Source: Terribacillus saccharophilus (GTDB taxonomy: Bacteria; Bacillota; Bacilli; Bacillales; Amphibacillaceae). From it: a stretch of 64,000 bases of DNA. The stretch lies in the NCBI RefSeq assembly GCF_002272745.1, contig NZ_NPBD01000002.1:1-64000 (forward strand). The letters run 5' to 3'. The notes under the pieces were generated by a model. It saw only the letters and a program-made list of their open reading frames with translations, made no database searches and was not told the DNA's origin. This document shows positions 46,951 to 56,070 of the stretch, in pieces. The translations under genes and the position numbers were made by a program. The stretch's first letter is position 1. Each line of letters begins with the position of its first letter.

Positions 46951-46977
46951 AAAAAGACGGGTTAGCCCGTCTTTTTT
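46950..46977. terminator. Bidirectional terminator between suhB and ylaF
   Basis: Stem AAAAAAGACGGG/CCCGTCTTTTTT with a four-base loop (TTAG); overlaps the ylaF stop codon. Confidence 0.85.
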
Positions 46978-47140
46978 ACTGTCCTTTTCGTTTAGCGAAG
47001 ATACCGGCACCCATAATGAAGAAACCGGCGATGATCGCGACTGTCATTAAGCCATAGTTTTGGTAGCTGATCGTCACACCTGCTGCTACGAAGCAAGCAA
47101 TTACTAATATTGCAGTCAGTAAAGCTAATCCCTTTGACAT
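46976..47140 (-). CDS. ylaF: YlaF family small membrane protein (DUF5325)
   Basis: 54 residues, short enough to be overlooked. Two hydrophobic helices (LALLTAILVIACFVAAG and YGLMTVAIIAGFFIMGAG) and a basic end AKRKGQ. This matches the tiny YlaF-type proteins, and the next gene upstream is ylaI, in the right neighbourhood. AGGTGAAACG precedes the ATG. The stop codon lies in the terminator shared with suhB. Function unknown. Confidence 0.82.
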   Translation of the reverse strand: MSKGLALLTAILVIACFVAAGVTISYQNYGLMTVAIIAGFFIMGAGIFAKRKGQ

Positions 47141-47156
47141 CGTTTCACCTCATTTA

Positions 47157-47360
47157 TTAAATTAAAGGTTCATCTGTCTTCTTTTCCCGGTATAAATTAA
47201 AATTCCCGGTCGCTTTTCGTTCCTTCGTCCGTATTGAGATACGGTCCGAGCAATCGTTGCATATATGCATGCTATTGCGCCGATTCCGCAGTTTCTTTGC
47301 ATGCGGACTTCCATCATCTATTTCTTCGACTATATCGCAAAGTACACATTTTACACGCAT
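47157..47360 (-). CDS. ylaI: YlaI family zinc-ribbon-like protein
   Basis: 67 residues. Two Cys-X2-Cys pairs, CVLCD (Cys5, Cys8) and ICNDCSD, indicate one structural zinc; the middle is basic (KKLRNRRN). Matches YlaI (DUF2197), conserved in Bacillaceae with unknown function. CTGAGGTGATAG precedes the ATG. It is 16 bases upstream of ylaF and likely on the same transcript. Confidence 0.85.
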   Translation of the reverse strand: MRVKCVLCDIVEEIDDGSPHAKKLRNRRNSMHICNDCSDRISIRTKERKATGNFNLYREKKTDEPLI

Positions 47361-47479
47361 GCTATCACCTCAGGAGAGTATAATACTTTTTCAGTTTACC
47401 ATACGATAAGCCATTGTGTGTATCTTACAGAAAGTCTCTATCAGTCATATCCGATCATAGTAGATTCTAAACAGGAACC

Positions 47480-47944
47480 TTAGCAGATTTTTATCTGACG
47501 AATTGCTTTGATAGGATCTTCCTTCCTGCTGGGCAGGTAGCAGTGAGCAGGTCCGGATTCTTTAATACTGCGCCCATCTACTGCGAAAAGGAACATACTT
47601 GCCTTAAGCTCGTCCAAAGGTGCGATTTCTTCACCAGAGTCTGTCAGAAATACCGCATGCGTGGCATCTTCTTGTATACTGGCTGTTTTGAGAAAATCGG
47701 AAATAGGCATTACATAACTGTTCTCGAGTGCCAGTTTTCTTTCAGCCTTTGTAAGACTCTTATTAATAGGCGGCTTCATCTTTTGCTGATAAATAGAGCG
47801 ATCCCAGTGCTTTTCTTCCGCAACGGGAATTGACTCAACTTCTTTAAAAGCGTTTTCAAAAAGGATTTTGCGATCATCAAAAATCCAGACGGATGGATCA
47901 AGTGTGAGTGGAAAATCCACTCTGCCTGTCAGGGTGATTACCAT
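47480..47944 (-). CDS. Conserved hypothetical protein at the ylaL position
   Basis: 154 residues, soluble, no Cys motif or membrane segment. It begins with a beta-rich part (MVITLTGRVDFPLTLDPSVWIF), has a basic middle with SLTKAERKLALENSY, and ends in a Lys/Ile-rich tail. Its place just before ylaN corresponds to ylaL in B. subtilis, but I cannot confirm the identity. GAAAAGGAAG precedes the ATG. The 120 bases to ylaI contain no gene that I can see. Confidence 0.6.
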   Translation of the reverse strand: MVITLTGRVDFPLTLDPSVWIFDDRKILFENAFKEVESIPVAEEKHWDRSIYQQKMKPPINKSLTKAERKLALENSYVMPISDFLKTASIQEDATHAVFLTDSGEEIAPLDELKASMFLFAVDGRSIKESGPAHCYLPSRKEDPIKAIRQIKIC

Positions 47945-48107
47945 ATAGCGACACTTCCTTTTCCAGAGTATCTATAGATATAGCTTAACATAAAGATTGT
48001 GACAATTGACAACGATTCGACAAAAATATTACCTGGACGTGTCTTGCAATTTAGCAGGACTACCGCTAGAATTGTATAGAAGAAGTCTGTTTAACGGAGG
48101 GATAATA

Positions 48108-48398
48108 TTGATATCTGAGATCACCGTTAGTAATCAAGAGAAAGCATATGCCCTTCTTTTGGCGGATGCTGATAAAATACTTAAACTAATCAAAGTACAG
48201 ATGGACAATTTGACGATGCCGCAATGTCCGCTTTATGAAGAAGTACTCGATACACAAATGTTTGGTTTGTCACGTGAGATAGATTTTGCAATTCGATTGA
48301 ATCTCGTGAAAGAAGAAGATGGAAAAGAGCTTCTTGAAAACTTGGAAAGGCAGTTGAATGTGCTGCATGAGGCAGCACAGCGGTCTATGCGTCCTTAA
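48108..48398 (+). CDS. ylaN: YlaN (UPF0358), iron-homeostasis factor
   Basis: 96 residues, all-helical: [20 protein letters not shown], then [33 protein letters not shown]. The family (UPF0358) is compact and conserved in Bacillus and Staphylococcus, where YlaN has been linked to iron-dependent control through Fur. TTG 48108 is chosen because CGGAGGGA lies immediately upstream; the longer frame from 48006 has no site. The terminator after it separates it from ftsW. Confidence 0.9.
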   Translation: MISEITVSNQEKAYALLLADADKILKLIKVQMDNLTMPQCPLYEEVLDTQMFGLSREIDFAIRLNLVKEEDGKELLENLERQLNVLHEAAQRSMRP

Positions 48399-48448
48399 CC
48401 GCTGGAGACCGCCTGCAATTGCTTGTACGGGCATCCCATACGAAAGAT

Positions 48449-48487
48449 GAAACCCCATTGCCCTTTAATTCGGCGGGGTTTTTTTAT
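48449..48487 (+). terminator. Terminator of ylaN
   Basis: Stem AAACCCC.../...CGGGGTTT with additional CC/GG pairing and seven T. Confidence 0.75.
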
Positions 48488-48546
48488 TATTCTATGAATC
48501 TGGCGATTTGTAACGAGTGTAAAATACATACTATGGGAGCTTTAAG

Positions 48547-49791
48547 ATGAAAAAAAGATTGCGTAATTTCGATTTTACTTTGCTATTCACTCCGCTGCTG
48601 CTGACTGCATTTGGCGCAGTAATGGTTTATAGTGCAAGTTATACGGTAGCGGTTGTCAAATTTGATCAGCCAGCCACTTCCTTCTTTATCAGAACATTGA
48701 TTTGGATTGCTTTAGCGATGCCAGTCTTTGCATTTTTCTGTTTTGTTCCGTATCAGAAGTTCCAGAAATGGATTAAGCCGATCATGCTGGTTATCATTGC
48801 TATGCTTGTATTGGTTTTGTTCACAGGTAAAGTGAACGGATCCAGATCTTGGTTTAATCTTGGTTTCTTCAGCCTGCAGCCGGCAGAGCTGGCTAAAGTG
48901 GGTATGATCATCTATCTATCTGCAGTATATGCGAAGAAACAGAAATATCTGGACAGTTTCTCAAAAGGTGTTTTGCCGCCACTTATTGCATTAGGGCTTA
49001 TACTTGGCCTGATTGTTATTCAGCCGGATGTTGGTTCAGCTTCTATTGTATTCCTAATTTCTTGCTCGATTATAGTCAGTGCAGGTATACGTTTGAGACA
49101 TTTGAGCCTTCTGATTGCTGCAGGTGTCGGACTTATACTCGCTGTAATGCCGCACATGATCAACGAAGAACGTATCTCGCGATTCACTGGAGCTTATCAG
49201 CCATTCAGTGAAGATAATGTTCAAGACGGAGGCTTCCAGCTTGTACAATCCTATCTAGCTATCGGAAATGGAGGTATTTTCGGAGATGGATTGGGACAAG
49301 GCATCCAAAAGCTAGGTTATCTGCCGGAACCGCACACAGACTTCATTATGGCTGTCATAGCGGAAGAGCTCGGATTTATCGGAGTTGCTGCCGTATTGGC
49401 GATGCTTGCGATCATTGTATTACGCGGTTTTTATATCGCCAGACAATGCCGAGACAGTTTCGGTTCTTTATTGGCAATAGGCATTTCGTCGATGGTGGGG
49501 ATCCAGACCTTCATCAATCTGGGCGCAATCACCGGTCTATTGCCAATCACAGGTGTTACACTGCCATTTGTCAGTTACGGTGGTACATCCTTGATGATTC
49601 TATTCGCTTCTATGGGTATATTGAATAACATTGCCAAGCATGTACGTTCTCAAGAGCTGATCGTGTCAGAAAGCACCTTCACGCAAGATAAGCGGGGAAG
49701 ACGTCCCTCCAATCGACAGAGGATCCGCACCACTAGTACTACTACACAAACCAGGGAAAAGACTAGAGGAGGAGAACGATGGACGAACTAA
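48547..49791 (+). CDS. ftsW: Peptidoglycan glycosyltransferase FtsW (SEDS family)
   Basis: 414 residues with about ten membrane helices. SEDS signatures: LQPAELAKVGMIIYL, GGFQLVQSYLAIGNGG, LPEPHTDFIMAVIAEELGF (containing the catalytic Asp region) and TGVTLPFVSYGGTS. FtsW polymerises lipid II at the division septum together with a class B PBP. Normal length with a basic C-terminal tail (RGRRPSNRQRIR). The gene overlaps pyc by 13 bases, so translation is probably coupled. Confidence 0.95.
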   Translation: MKKRLRNFDFTLLFTPLLLTAFGAVMVYSASYTVAVVKFDQPATSFFIRTLIWIALAMPVFAFFCFVPYQKFQKWIKPIMLVIIAMLVLVLFTGKVNGSRSWFNLGFFSLQPAELAKVGMIIYLSAVYAKKQKYLDSFSKGVLPPLIALGLILGLIVIQPDVGSASIVFLISCSIIVSAGIRLRHLSLLIAAGVGLILAVMPHMINEERISRFTGAYQPFSEDNVQDGGFQLVQSYLAIGNGGIFGDGLGQGIQKLGYLPEPHTDFIMAVIAEELGFIGVAAVLAMLAIIVLRGFYIARQCRDSFGSLLAIGISSMVGIQTFINLGAITGLLPITGVTLPFVSYGGTSLMILFASMGILNNIAKHVRSQELIVSESTFTQDKRGRRPSNRQRIRTTSTTTQTREKTRGGERWTN

Positions 49792-52700
49792 GGGGAATCA
49801 ACAAAGTTCTAGTAGCAAATAGAGGGGAAATTGCGATACGTGTATTCCGGGCTTGTGTCGAGCTTGGAATACATACAGTTGCAATCTATTCAAAAGAGGA
49901 CAAATCCTCCAGTCACCGCTTCAAAGCGGATGAGGCATATTTAGTCGGCGAAGGGAAAAAGCCGATTGATGCCTATCTTGACATCGAAAATATTCTTGAA
50001 ATTGCGAAAACTTCCGGTGCAGACGCTATTCACCCAGGCTATGGATTTCTTTCTGAGAACATCCACTTTGCAAGACGCTGTGAAGAAGAAGGAATCATCT
50101 TTATCGGCCCGCGCAGCGAACAGTTGGACATGTTTGGGGATAAAGTGAAGGCGAGACAGCAGGCGTTGCTTGCAGAAATACCAGTCATCCCAGGAAGTGA
50201 TGGACCAGTCCAAGAGCTGGACGAAGTTAAAGCTTTCGTCGAAAGTCATAACTTTCCAATCATCATCAAAGCTTCTTTGGGCGGCGGCGGGCGAGGCATG
50301 CGTGTCGTACGCTCGGCGGATGAACTTGCCGAAGCTTATGAGCGAGCGAAATCAGAGGCTAAAGCTGCATTCGGCAGTGATGAAGTGTACGTTGAGAAGC
50401 TTATTGAAAATCCAAAACATATTGAGGTACAGATCCTTGGGGATAGTGCCGGAAATATTATACATTTATACGAACGCGACTGTTCCATACAGAGAAGGCA
50501 TCAAAAAGTTATTGAAGTAGCTCCAAGTGTCGGCTTGCCGGAAACACTTCGAATTGCTATTTGTGATGCGGCTGTTAAATTAATGAAAAATGTTTCCTAT
50601 TTGAATGCTGGAACAGTTGAATTTCTTGTGGCGGATAACAACTTCTATTTCATCGAGGTTAATCCTCGTGTTCAAGTAGAGCATACAATCACCGAGCTGG
50701 TTACAGGAGTAGATATCGTTCAAACACAGCTTTTGCTTGCTCAAGGGTACAGCCTTTCAGATGAACGCCTTCATATCCCTGCACAGTCAGAGATAAGAAC
50801 AAACGGCTATGCGATTCAAGCACGTGTGACAACGGAGGATCCGCTTAATAACTTTATGCCAGATACCGGGAAAATTATGGCTTATCGTTCCAGTGGCGGA
50901 TTTGGTGTTCGTTTAGATGGCGGGAATGCGTTCCAAGGATCCGTCATTAGTTCCTACTATGATTCCTTGCTTGTAAAAGTATCGACTTGGGCAGCGGATT
51001 ACAAACAAGCAGCGTACAAGATGGAAAGAAACCTTCGAGAGTTCCGTATCCGAGGCATTAAGACAAACATCCCATTTTTGGAAAACGTGATCCTGCATGA
51101 CAAATTTTTGTCTGCAGACTATACAACCGGCTTTATCGATGAAACACCGGAATTGTTCAACTTCCCGAAACGGCAGGATAGAGGAACAAAAATGCTCCAG
51201 TATATCGGCTATACAACTGTTAATGGATTTGATGGCAGTGGAAAGGCTGAGAAACCTGAGTTTCCGAATCCAAGAATTCCAAAGCTTTCAAAAGGGCTTG
51301 ATTATCAAAACGGAACAAAGCAGATTCTGGACGCGCATGGTCCTGAAGGGCTTTCCGACTGGCTGAGAGAGCAGGAAGAAGTCTTGCTAACAGATACAAC
51401 CTTCCGTGATGCTCACCAATCACTTCTTGCTACACGTGTTAGAACGAAGGATCTATTAACAATTGCTGAGCCAACTGCGAAACTATTGCCTAACCTATTT
51501 TCTGTCGAGATGTGGGGCGGTGCTACCTTCGACGTAGCTTATCGTTTCCTAAAGGAAGATCCTTGGGAGCGATTGACTAAACTACGGGAGAAAATGCCGA
51601 ATGTGTTATTCCAAATGCTGCTTCGTGCAAGCAATGCTGTCGGTTACAAAAACTATCCGGACAACGTTGTAGAGAAATTTATCAAAGAAAGTGCCGAAGC
51701 TGGCATTGATGTATACCGTATCTTCGATAGCTTGAACTGGATTGAAAATATGAAGCCCGCTATCGAAGCTGTACGACTGCAAAATAAGGTGGCAGAAGCT
51801 GCGCTTTGTTACAGTGGAGATATCCTGGATCCGAGCCGGACAAAATACGATCTAGCTTATTATACGAAGATGGCAAAGGAACTCGAATCAGCAGGTGCAC
51901 ATATTATCGGTATCAAGGACATGGCAGGGTTGTTAAAACCACAGGCTGCATATGATCTGGTCAGCGCTTTGAAGGATACCGTATCACTTCCGATTCATTT
52001 GCATACGCATGATACGAGCGGTAATGGTGTCTTGACATATATGAAGGCTGTAGAAGCTGGTGTTGATGTCGTCGATGTTGCTGCAGGTTCAATGGCTGGT
52101 CTAACTTCTCAGCCTAGCGCCAGCTCTTTTTATCACGCAATGCAGGGGATGGAGCGCAGACCGTCCATCAATGTTGAAAATTATGACGAGCTTGGTTCTT
52201 ATTGGGAAGATGTCCGCAACCGCTACAGTGACTTCGAAAGCGGCATGAAAGCTCCGCATGCAGAAGTATATCTGCACGAAATGCCAGGCGGGCAATACAG
52301 CAATCTGCTGCAGCAGGCTAATGCAGTTGGATTAGGTGATCGCTGGGATGAAGTGAAGGTAATGTACAGAAGGGTAAACGATCTTTTCGGAGATGTTATT
52401 AAGGTAACACCTTCTTCTAAAGTTGTAGGTGACATGGCGTTATTCATGGTTCAAAACGACTTGGATGAAACTAGTGTCATTGAGAGAGGTGCAGCTCTTG
52501 ATTTCCCGGATTCTGTCATAGAATTCGCACAAGGCTACCTCGGACAGCCATATGGCGGCTTCCCGAAAGAATTACAGAAGGTGATTGTAAAGGATCGTGA
52601 AATAATTACGGAACGACCTGGCGAATTGTTACCTCCTGTCGATTTTGATCAGCTGCGAAGTGAATTGGATGAGAAAGTGGAAGCTGACATCACGGAACAG

Positions 52701-53222
52701 GATGTTGCTGCTTACTCACTGTATCCGAAAGTATTTGAAACATACGCAGCCTTCAAAGAAGCTTATGGTGACTTGTCTGTACTGACAACACCAACATTCT
52801 TCTATGGTATGAAGCTGGATGAAGAAATCGAAATTGAAATCGAACCAGGAAAGACCTTGATCGTAAAGCTTGTCGCAATTGGCGAAGCGGGTTCGGATGC
52901 AATGCGGACGATCTACTTCGAATTTAATGGACAGCCTCGCGAGGTTCTAGTGCGTGATGAACAAGTTCAGGCCACAGTAAAGACGACACCAAAAGCTGAT
53001 AAACAGAACAAGAAGCATATTGGTGCAACAATGCCTGGAACAGTTATCAGATCATTGGTCGCTGGCGGTGCGCAAGTACAAAAGGGTCAACAGCTCCTTA
53101 TTACAGAAGCGATGAAGATGGAGACAACAGTACAAGCGCCATTAGATGGAACGATCAAAGAAGTATACGTTAAAGATGGAGAACCGATTCAGGTTGGAGA
53201 TTTGCTTGTAGAATTTGAATAA
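49779..53222 (+). CDS. pyc: Pyruvate carboxylase
   Basis: 1147 residues, in the usual order. A biotin-carboxylase domain (1-460) has ATP-grasp motif ASLGGGGRGMRVV. The carboxyltransferase domain (about 530-830) has the TIM-barrel motif TFRDAHQSLLATRVR; then the allosteric/tetramer region and a biotinyl domain with biotinyl Lys1113 in EAMKMETT. It makes oxaloacetate from pyruvate. In B. subtilis it is stimulated by DarB when c-di-AMP is low, and darB is in this window. GAGGAGGAGAACG precedes the ATG inside ftsW. Ends at a bidirectional terminator. Confidence 0.97.
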   Translation: MDELRGINKVLVANRGEIAIRVFRACVELGIHTVAIYSKEDKSSSHRFKADEAYLVGEGKKPIDAYLDIENILEIAKTSGADAIHPGYGFLSENIHFARRCEEEGIIFIGPRSEQLDMFGDKVKARQQALLAEIPVIPGSDGPVQELDEVKAFVESHNFPIIIKASLGGGGRGMRVVRSADELAEAYERAKSEAKAAFGSDEVYVEKLIENPKHIEVQILGDSAGNIIHLYERDCSIQRRHQKVIEVAPSVGLPETLRIAICDAAVKLMKNVSYLNAGTVEFLVADNNFYFIEVNPRVQVEHTITELVTGVDIVQTQLLLAQGYSLSDERLHIPAQSEIRTNGYAIQARVTTEDPLNNFMPDTGKIMAYRSSGGFGVRLDGGNAFQGSVISSYYDSLLVKVSTWAADYKQAAYKMERNLREFRIRGIKTNIPFLENVILHDKFLSADYTTGFIDETPELFNFPKRQDRGTKMLQYIGYTTVNGFDGSGKAEKPEFPNPRIPKLSKGLDYQNGTKQILDAHGPEGLSDWLREQEEVLLTDTTFRDAHQSLLATRVRTKDLLTIAEPTAKLLPNLFSVEMWGGATFDVAYRFLKEDPWERLTKLREKMPNVLFQMLLRASNAVGYKNYPDNVVEKFIKESAEAGIDVYRIFDSLNWIENMKPAIEAVRLQNKVAEAALCYSGDILDPSRTKYDLAYYTKMAKELESAGAHIIGIKDMAGLLKPQAAYDLVSALKDTVSLPIHLHTHDTSGNGVLTYMKAVEAGVDVVDVAAGSMAGLTSQPSASSFYHAMQGMERRPSINVENYDELGSYWEDVRNRYSDFESGMKAPHAEVYLHEMPGGQYSNLLQQANAVGLGDRWDEVKVMYRRVNDLFGDVIKVTPSSKVVGDMALFMVQNDLDETSVIERGAALDFPDSVIEFAQGYLGQPYGGFPKELQKVIVKDREIITERPGELLPPVDFDQLRSELDEKVEADITEQDVAAYSLYPKVFETYAAFKEAYGDLSVLTTPTFFYGMKLDEEIEIEIEPGKTLIVKLVAIGEAGSDAMRTIYFEFNGQPREVLVRDEQVQATVKTTPKADKQNKKHIGATMPGTVIRSLVAGGAQVQKGQQLLITEAMKMETTVQAPLDGTIKEVYVKDGEPIQVGDLLVEFE

Positions 53223-53262
53223 AAAAAATCCACTGCCGCTAAGATGGCAGTGGATTTTTTTA
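53223..53262. terminator. Bidirectional terminator between pyc and ctaA
   Basis: Stem AAATCCACTGCC/GGCAGTGGATTT with A and T runs. Confidence 0.9.
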
Positions 53263-54168
53263 TAGTTCTTTTTCGTATTTCGCGCTTCGGAAGGACAGCA
53301 TGATATAGTAAGTCATGATTCCGAAGTAGACACTGATAATCAACGAATGCATGAGAGCCACGAATAAATTCATTCCAGTGAAAATGACAAGCATACCGAC
53401 GATTGCTTGTGCGGACAGAAGACAAAAGCTGATGATCCAGCCTTTAGTCATCACCGCATGTCCTTTGTAACGACGAAGCACCTGAATCATGATGATTAAG
53501 GACCAGACAAGCGCTAGCATAGCTGCGCCACGGTGAAGCATCTGTACCATTTGAGCTGTGCTCAATCCGAAAAGACCTGGATCTGCATTCGAGCATAGAG
53601 GGAAATCTCCGCAAACAAGGCTTGCATTCATATGACGTACAAGCGCTCCGGTATAGACAACCAAATAAATGAAAATTGTATGCAGATAAAATTGAATTCG
53701 CATTCCTTTTCGGATAACAAGCGCGCGGGCATCGAACTTCTTGTCCACTTCAAATACTATGAGAGTAAGCAGAAGCACAGAAGCGAATGAAATAAGCGAG
53801 ATCCCGAAATGCAGCGCCAATACAGTATCGGATTGCTGCCAAACAACAGCTGCTGCTCCAATTAATGCTTGTATTACAAGAAAGGCTACTGCCACGATGG
53901 ACAAGAACTTAACTTCTCGAATATGACCGATTTTACGCCAAGCGAGGATTGCCAGTAACAGAATGACGATCCCCATTGTTGAAGAAACAAATCGGTGGGC
54001 AACTTCTATAATAAGCTCGGGCGTAATGTTGGTTAATGCCCCTTCACACAACGGCCAGCTTTGTCCGCAGCCATCAGCTGAGCCCGTCTTGGTAACAAGG
54101 GCACCGCCAAGCAAGATGAACAGCATACCTATGGTGCTGATCACAGATAAGGTTTTCAATAATTTCAC
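53260..54168 (-). CDS. ctaA: Heme A synthase
   Basis: 302 residues with eight membrane helices. Conserved His ligands sit in EVAHRFVSS and its partners; two pairs of periplasmic Cys are seen, CGQSWPLC and CGDFPLC. CtaA oxidises heme O to heme A for aa3-type oxidases. It faces ctaB divergently, as in B. subtilis. Start codon ATG with GAGGTG upstream. The downstream convergent terminator with pyc is shared. Confidence 0.95.
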   Translation of the reverse strand: MKLLKTLSVISTIGMLFILLGGALVTKTGSADGCGQSWPLCEGALTNITPELIIEVAHRFVSSTMGIVILLLAILAWRKIGHIREVKFLSIVAVAFLVIQALIGAAAVVWQQSDTVLALHFGISLISFASVLLLTLIVFEVDKKFDARALVIRKGMRIQFYLHTIFIYLVVYTGALVRHMNASLVCGDFPLCSNADPGLFGLSTAQMVQMLHRGAAMLALVWSLIIMIQVLRRYKGHAVMTKGWIISFCLLSAQAIVGMLVIFTGMNLFVALMHSLIISVYFGIMTYYIMLSFRSAKYEKEL

Positions 54169-54434
54169 GTATAAACACCTCTTATATACAAACTTATAGC
54201 TAGGATAAAAACATTAAGCCTATCGTAACATGAAATCTATTTATAGAAGGACAAATTTCTTGTCAATTTTATGACCTGTGCTTTTCCACTTCAATGAATG
54301 GAGTGAGAAGATAAGGTATTAGTTCAGCAAATTGTCAAAAACCGTTTCGATTGACGCAGCTGGACGTGTTACAATATTAAAAGTGTGATAGAATACAAGA
54401 ATTATGGTTAACCAAGCAGAAAGGATGTGCTGGT

Positions 54435-55370
54435 GTGGAAAAGATCGAAACAACTTCTTCACAAGTATTGAACGGTGCTGAACAGGCCGATTCTACTACT
54501 AGTCTGTGGACAGACTTTAAGGCGCTTATAAAAACTGGTATTATAAATTCAAATCTATTGACGGCTTTCGGCGGTTTCTGGCTCGCGCTGTATATGACGA
54601 ACCAACAATTCGTCGACCATATCCCGACGTTCATTTACATGATGCTCGGAAGCGGTTTGGTCATTGCTGGCGGATGTGTAATCAATAACTATTACGATCG
54701 TGATATCGACCATGTGATGAAACGGACGAAAAAACGTCCGACGGTAACAGGTACGATTCCACTTTCTGTTGTACTTACGATGGGAATTGGATTTACAGTC
54801 CTTGGCGTAGGATTTCTATTCCTGACAACTTGGCAAGCTGCAGCGATTGGTATTTTCGGCTGGTTTGCTTATGTTGTACTTTATACGATGTGGTCTAAAC
54901 GTCGTTATACAATTAATACAGCAATCGGAAGCTTCTCCGGTGCGGTTCCTCCGCTAATCGGTTACGCGGCTATCGATGGCGGTTTGAGCACAGAAGCTTG
55001 GATCGTTTTCGCTATCATGTTTATCTGGCAGACGCCGCATTTCTTAGCATTGGCTATGAAAAAAGCAGATGATTATAAAGCTGCTAATATCCCAATGCTG
55101 CCTTCTGTATACGGCTTTGGTATTACGAAGCGCCAGATTGTCGTTTATACAGCATGTTTGCTTCCGCTTCCATTCTACCTAACTTCTCTAGGAACTGTAT
55201 TTGTTGTCATCGCCAGTGTATTAAACGTTGGCTGGCTTGCAATCGGTATAGCTGGGTTCTTTATGAAAAATGATTTGAAGTGGGCGACATGGATGTTCGT
55301 CTTTAGCCTGAACTACTTGATGATTTTCTTTATCGCACTTGTGGTTTTCACAACTCCTGCGATATTCTAA
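54435..55370 (+). CDS. ctaB: Protoheme IX farnesyltransferase (heme O synthase)
   Basis: 311 residues with about nine membrane helices. The prenyltransferase motif NNYYDRDIDHVMKRTKKRP (magnesium binding) and the second WQTPHFLALAMKKADDY are present. It adds farnesyl to heme B to give heme O. A GTG start is taken, with AAAGGATG upstream. Unlike B. subtilis, no ctaCDEFG follows; a terminator and an acetyltransferase gene come next, so heme A must serve an oxidase encoded elsewhere. Confidence 0.95.
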   Translation: MEKIETTSSQVLNGAEQADSTTSLWTDFKALIKTGIINSNLLTAFGGFWLALYMTNQQFVDHIPTFIYMMLGSGLVIAGGCVINNYYDRDIDHVMKRTKKRPTVTGTIPLSVVLTMGIGFTVLGVGFLFLTTWQAAAIGIFGWFAYVVLYTMWSKRRYTINTAIGSFSGAVPPLIGYAAIDGGLSTEAWIVFAIMFIWQTPHFLALAMKKADDYKAANIPMLPSVYGFGITKRQIVVYTACLLPLPFYLTSLGTVFVVIASVLNVGWLAIGIAGFFMKNDLKWATWMFVFSLNYLMIFFIALVVFTTPAIF

Positions 55371-55372
55371 TA

Positions 55373-55402
55373 AAAAACACCTCCATATGGAGGTGTTTTT
55401 TT
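55373..55402 (+). terminator. Terminator of ctaB
   Basis: Stem AAAAACACCTCC/GGAGGTGTTTTT, loop ATAT, then T residues. Confidence 0.9.
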
Positions 55403-55468
55403 GTGTTTATGTAGTAGGAAGTAGCGGGAATAAGAACCATAAATGTGCATCGGAGAGAGGGAAAGTAA

Positions 55469-55990
55469 ATGGATATGGAAACACCGCGTTTAATTATGAA
55501 AGCTATAACAATGGAGATGGGAAAGCAGCTCGTTCGATTTCCCGTTACCTTCTTTTATGAACAGGAAATTTCGTATGTGACGGATTGGCCGAAAAATGCC
55601 CTGAAGGCAGAGCTGCCTCTTTATCTGGAGGAATTTGAAACTGGACAGACAAGCTTTGGTTTTGGACCATGGATTTTACATACAAAATATCAAAAGGATA
55701 TGGTCGGGGACGTATTTATTAAACAACCTCCTCAAGATGCTGCTCAAGCTGAATTATATTTTGATATTCGTGAGGAGATGCAAGGTAAAAGATACGAAGA
55801 TGAAGCAATAATCAGCATTTGCGATTGGCTGCTGAAGCATGGCATCGAGACAATACATGCATTCTGTAAGCCAGAGGAGGAAGAAAAGCAAGAAGTCCTA
55901 ACAAGATGCGGCTTCAAAAAGCTTGGTCAGGTAGGAGGATTGATTCAGTTCCGAACTTATGGACAACTGCTTCCCGCAGATGGTATGTGA
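55469..55990 (+). CDS. GNAT-type N-acetyltransferase-like protein
   Basis: 173 residues, beginning METPRLIMKAIT as RimJ-like GNATs do. WILHTKYQKDMVGDVFI is the beta4-beta5 hairpin; EMQGKRYEDEAIISICDWL lies where the CoA loop (Q/R-x-x-G-x-G/A) is expected, but that loop is imperfect (QGKRYED). Substrate unknown. GAGAGAGGG precedes the start. It lies exactly where ctaCDEFG-ylbAB would be found in relatives. No terminator separates it from the following ylbC-like gene, whose start is 80 bases on. Confidence 0.7.
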   Translation: MDMETPRLIMKAITMEMGKQLVRFPVTFFYEQEISYVTDWPKNALKAELPLYLEEFETGQTSFGFGPWILHTKYQKDMVGDVFIKQPPQDAAQAELYFDIREEMQGKRYEDEAIISICDWLLKHGIETIHAFCKPEEEEKQEVLTRCGFKKLGQVGGLIQFRTYGQLLPADGM

Positions 55991-56070
55991 AGCTTGTCGA
56001 AGGAGTCGACTATCTCCGAATTGGATTTTGTATTATAATAAGTGCAACTTATGGAAAGGGGGCAGGATGC

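Noticed and set aside
54169..54434. TTGACG at 54350 as -35 of a ctaB promoter
   Set aside because: The only -10-like TACAAT lies 13 bases away, too close; I could not define a pair with normal spacing.
55906..56070. N-terminal extension of the ylbC frame
   Set aside because: It overlaps the acetyltransferase gene and contains no signal or ribosome site; the membrane anchor follows the ATG at 56071.
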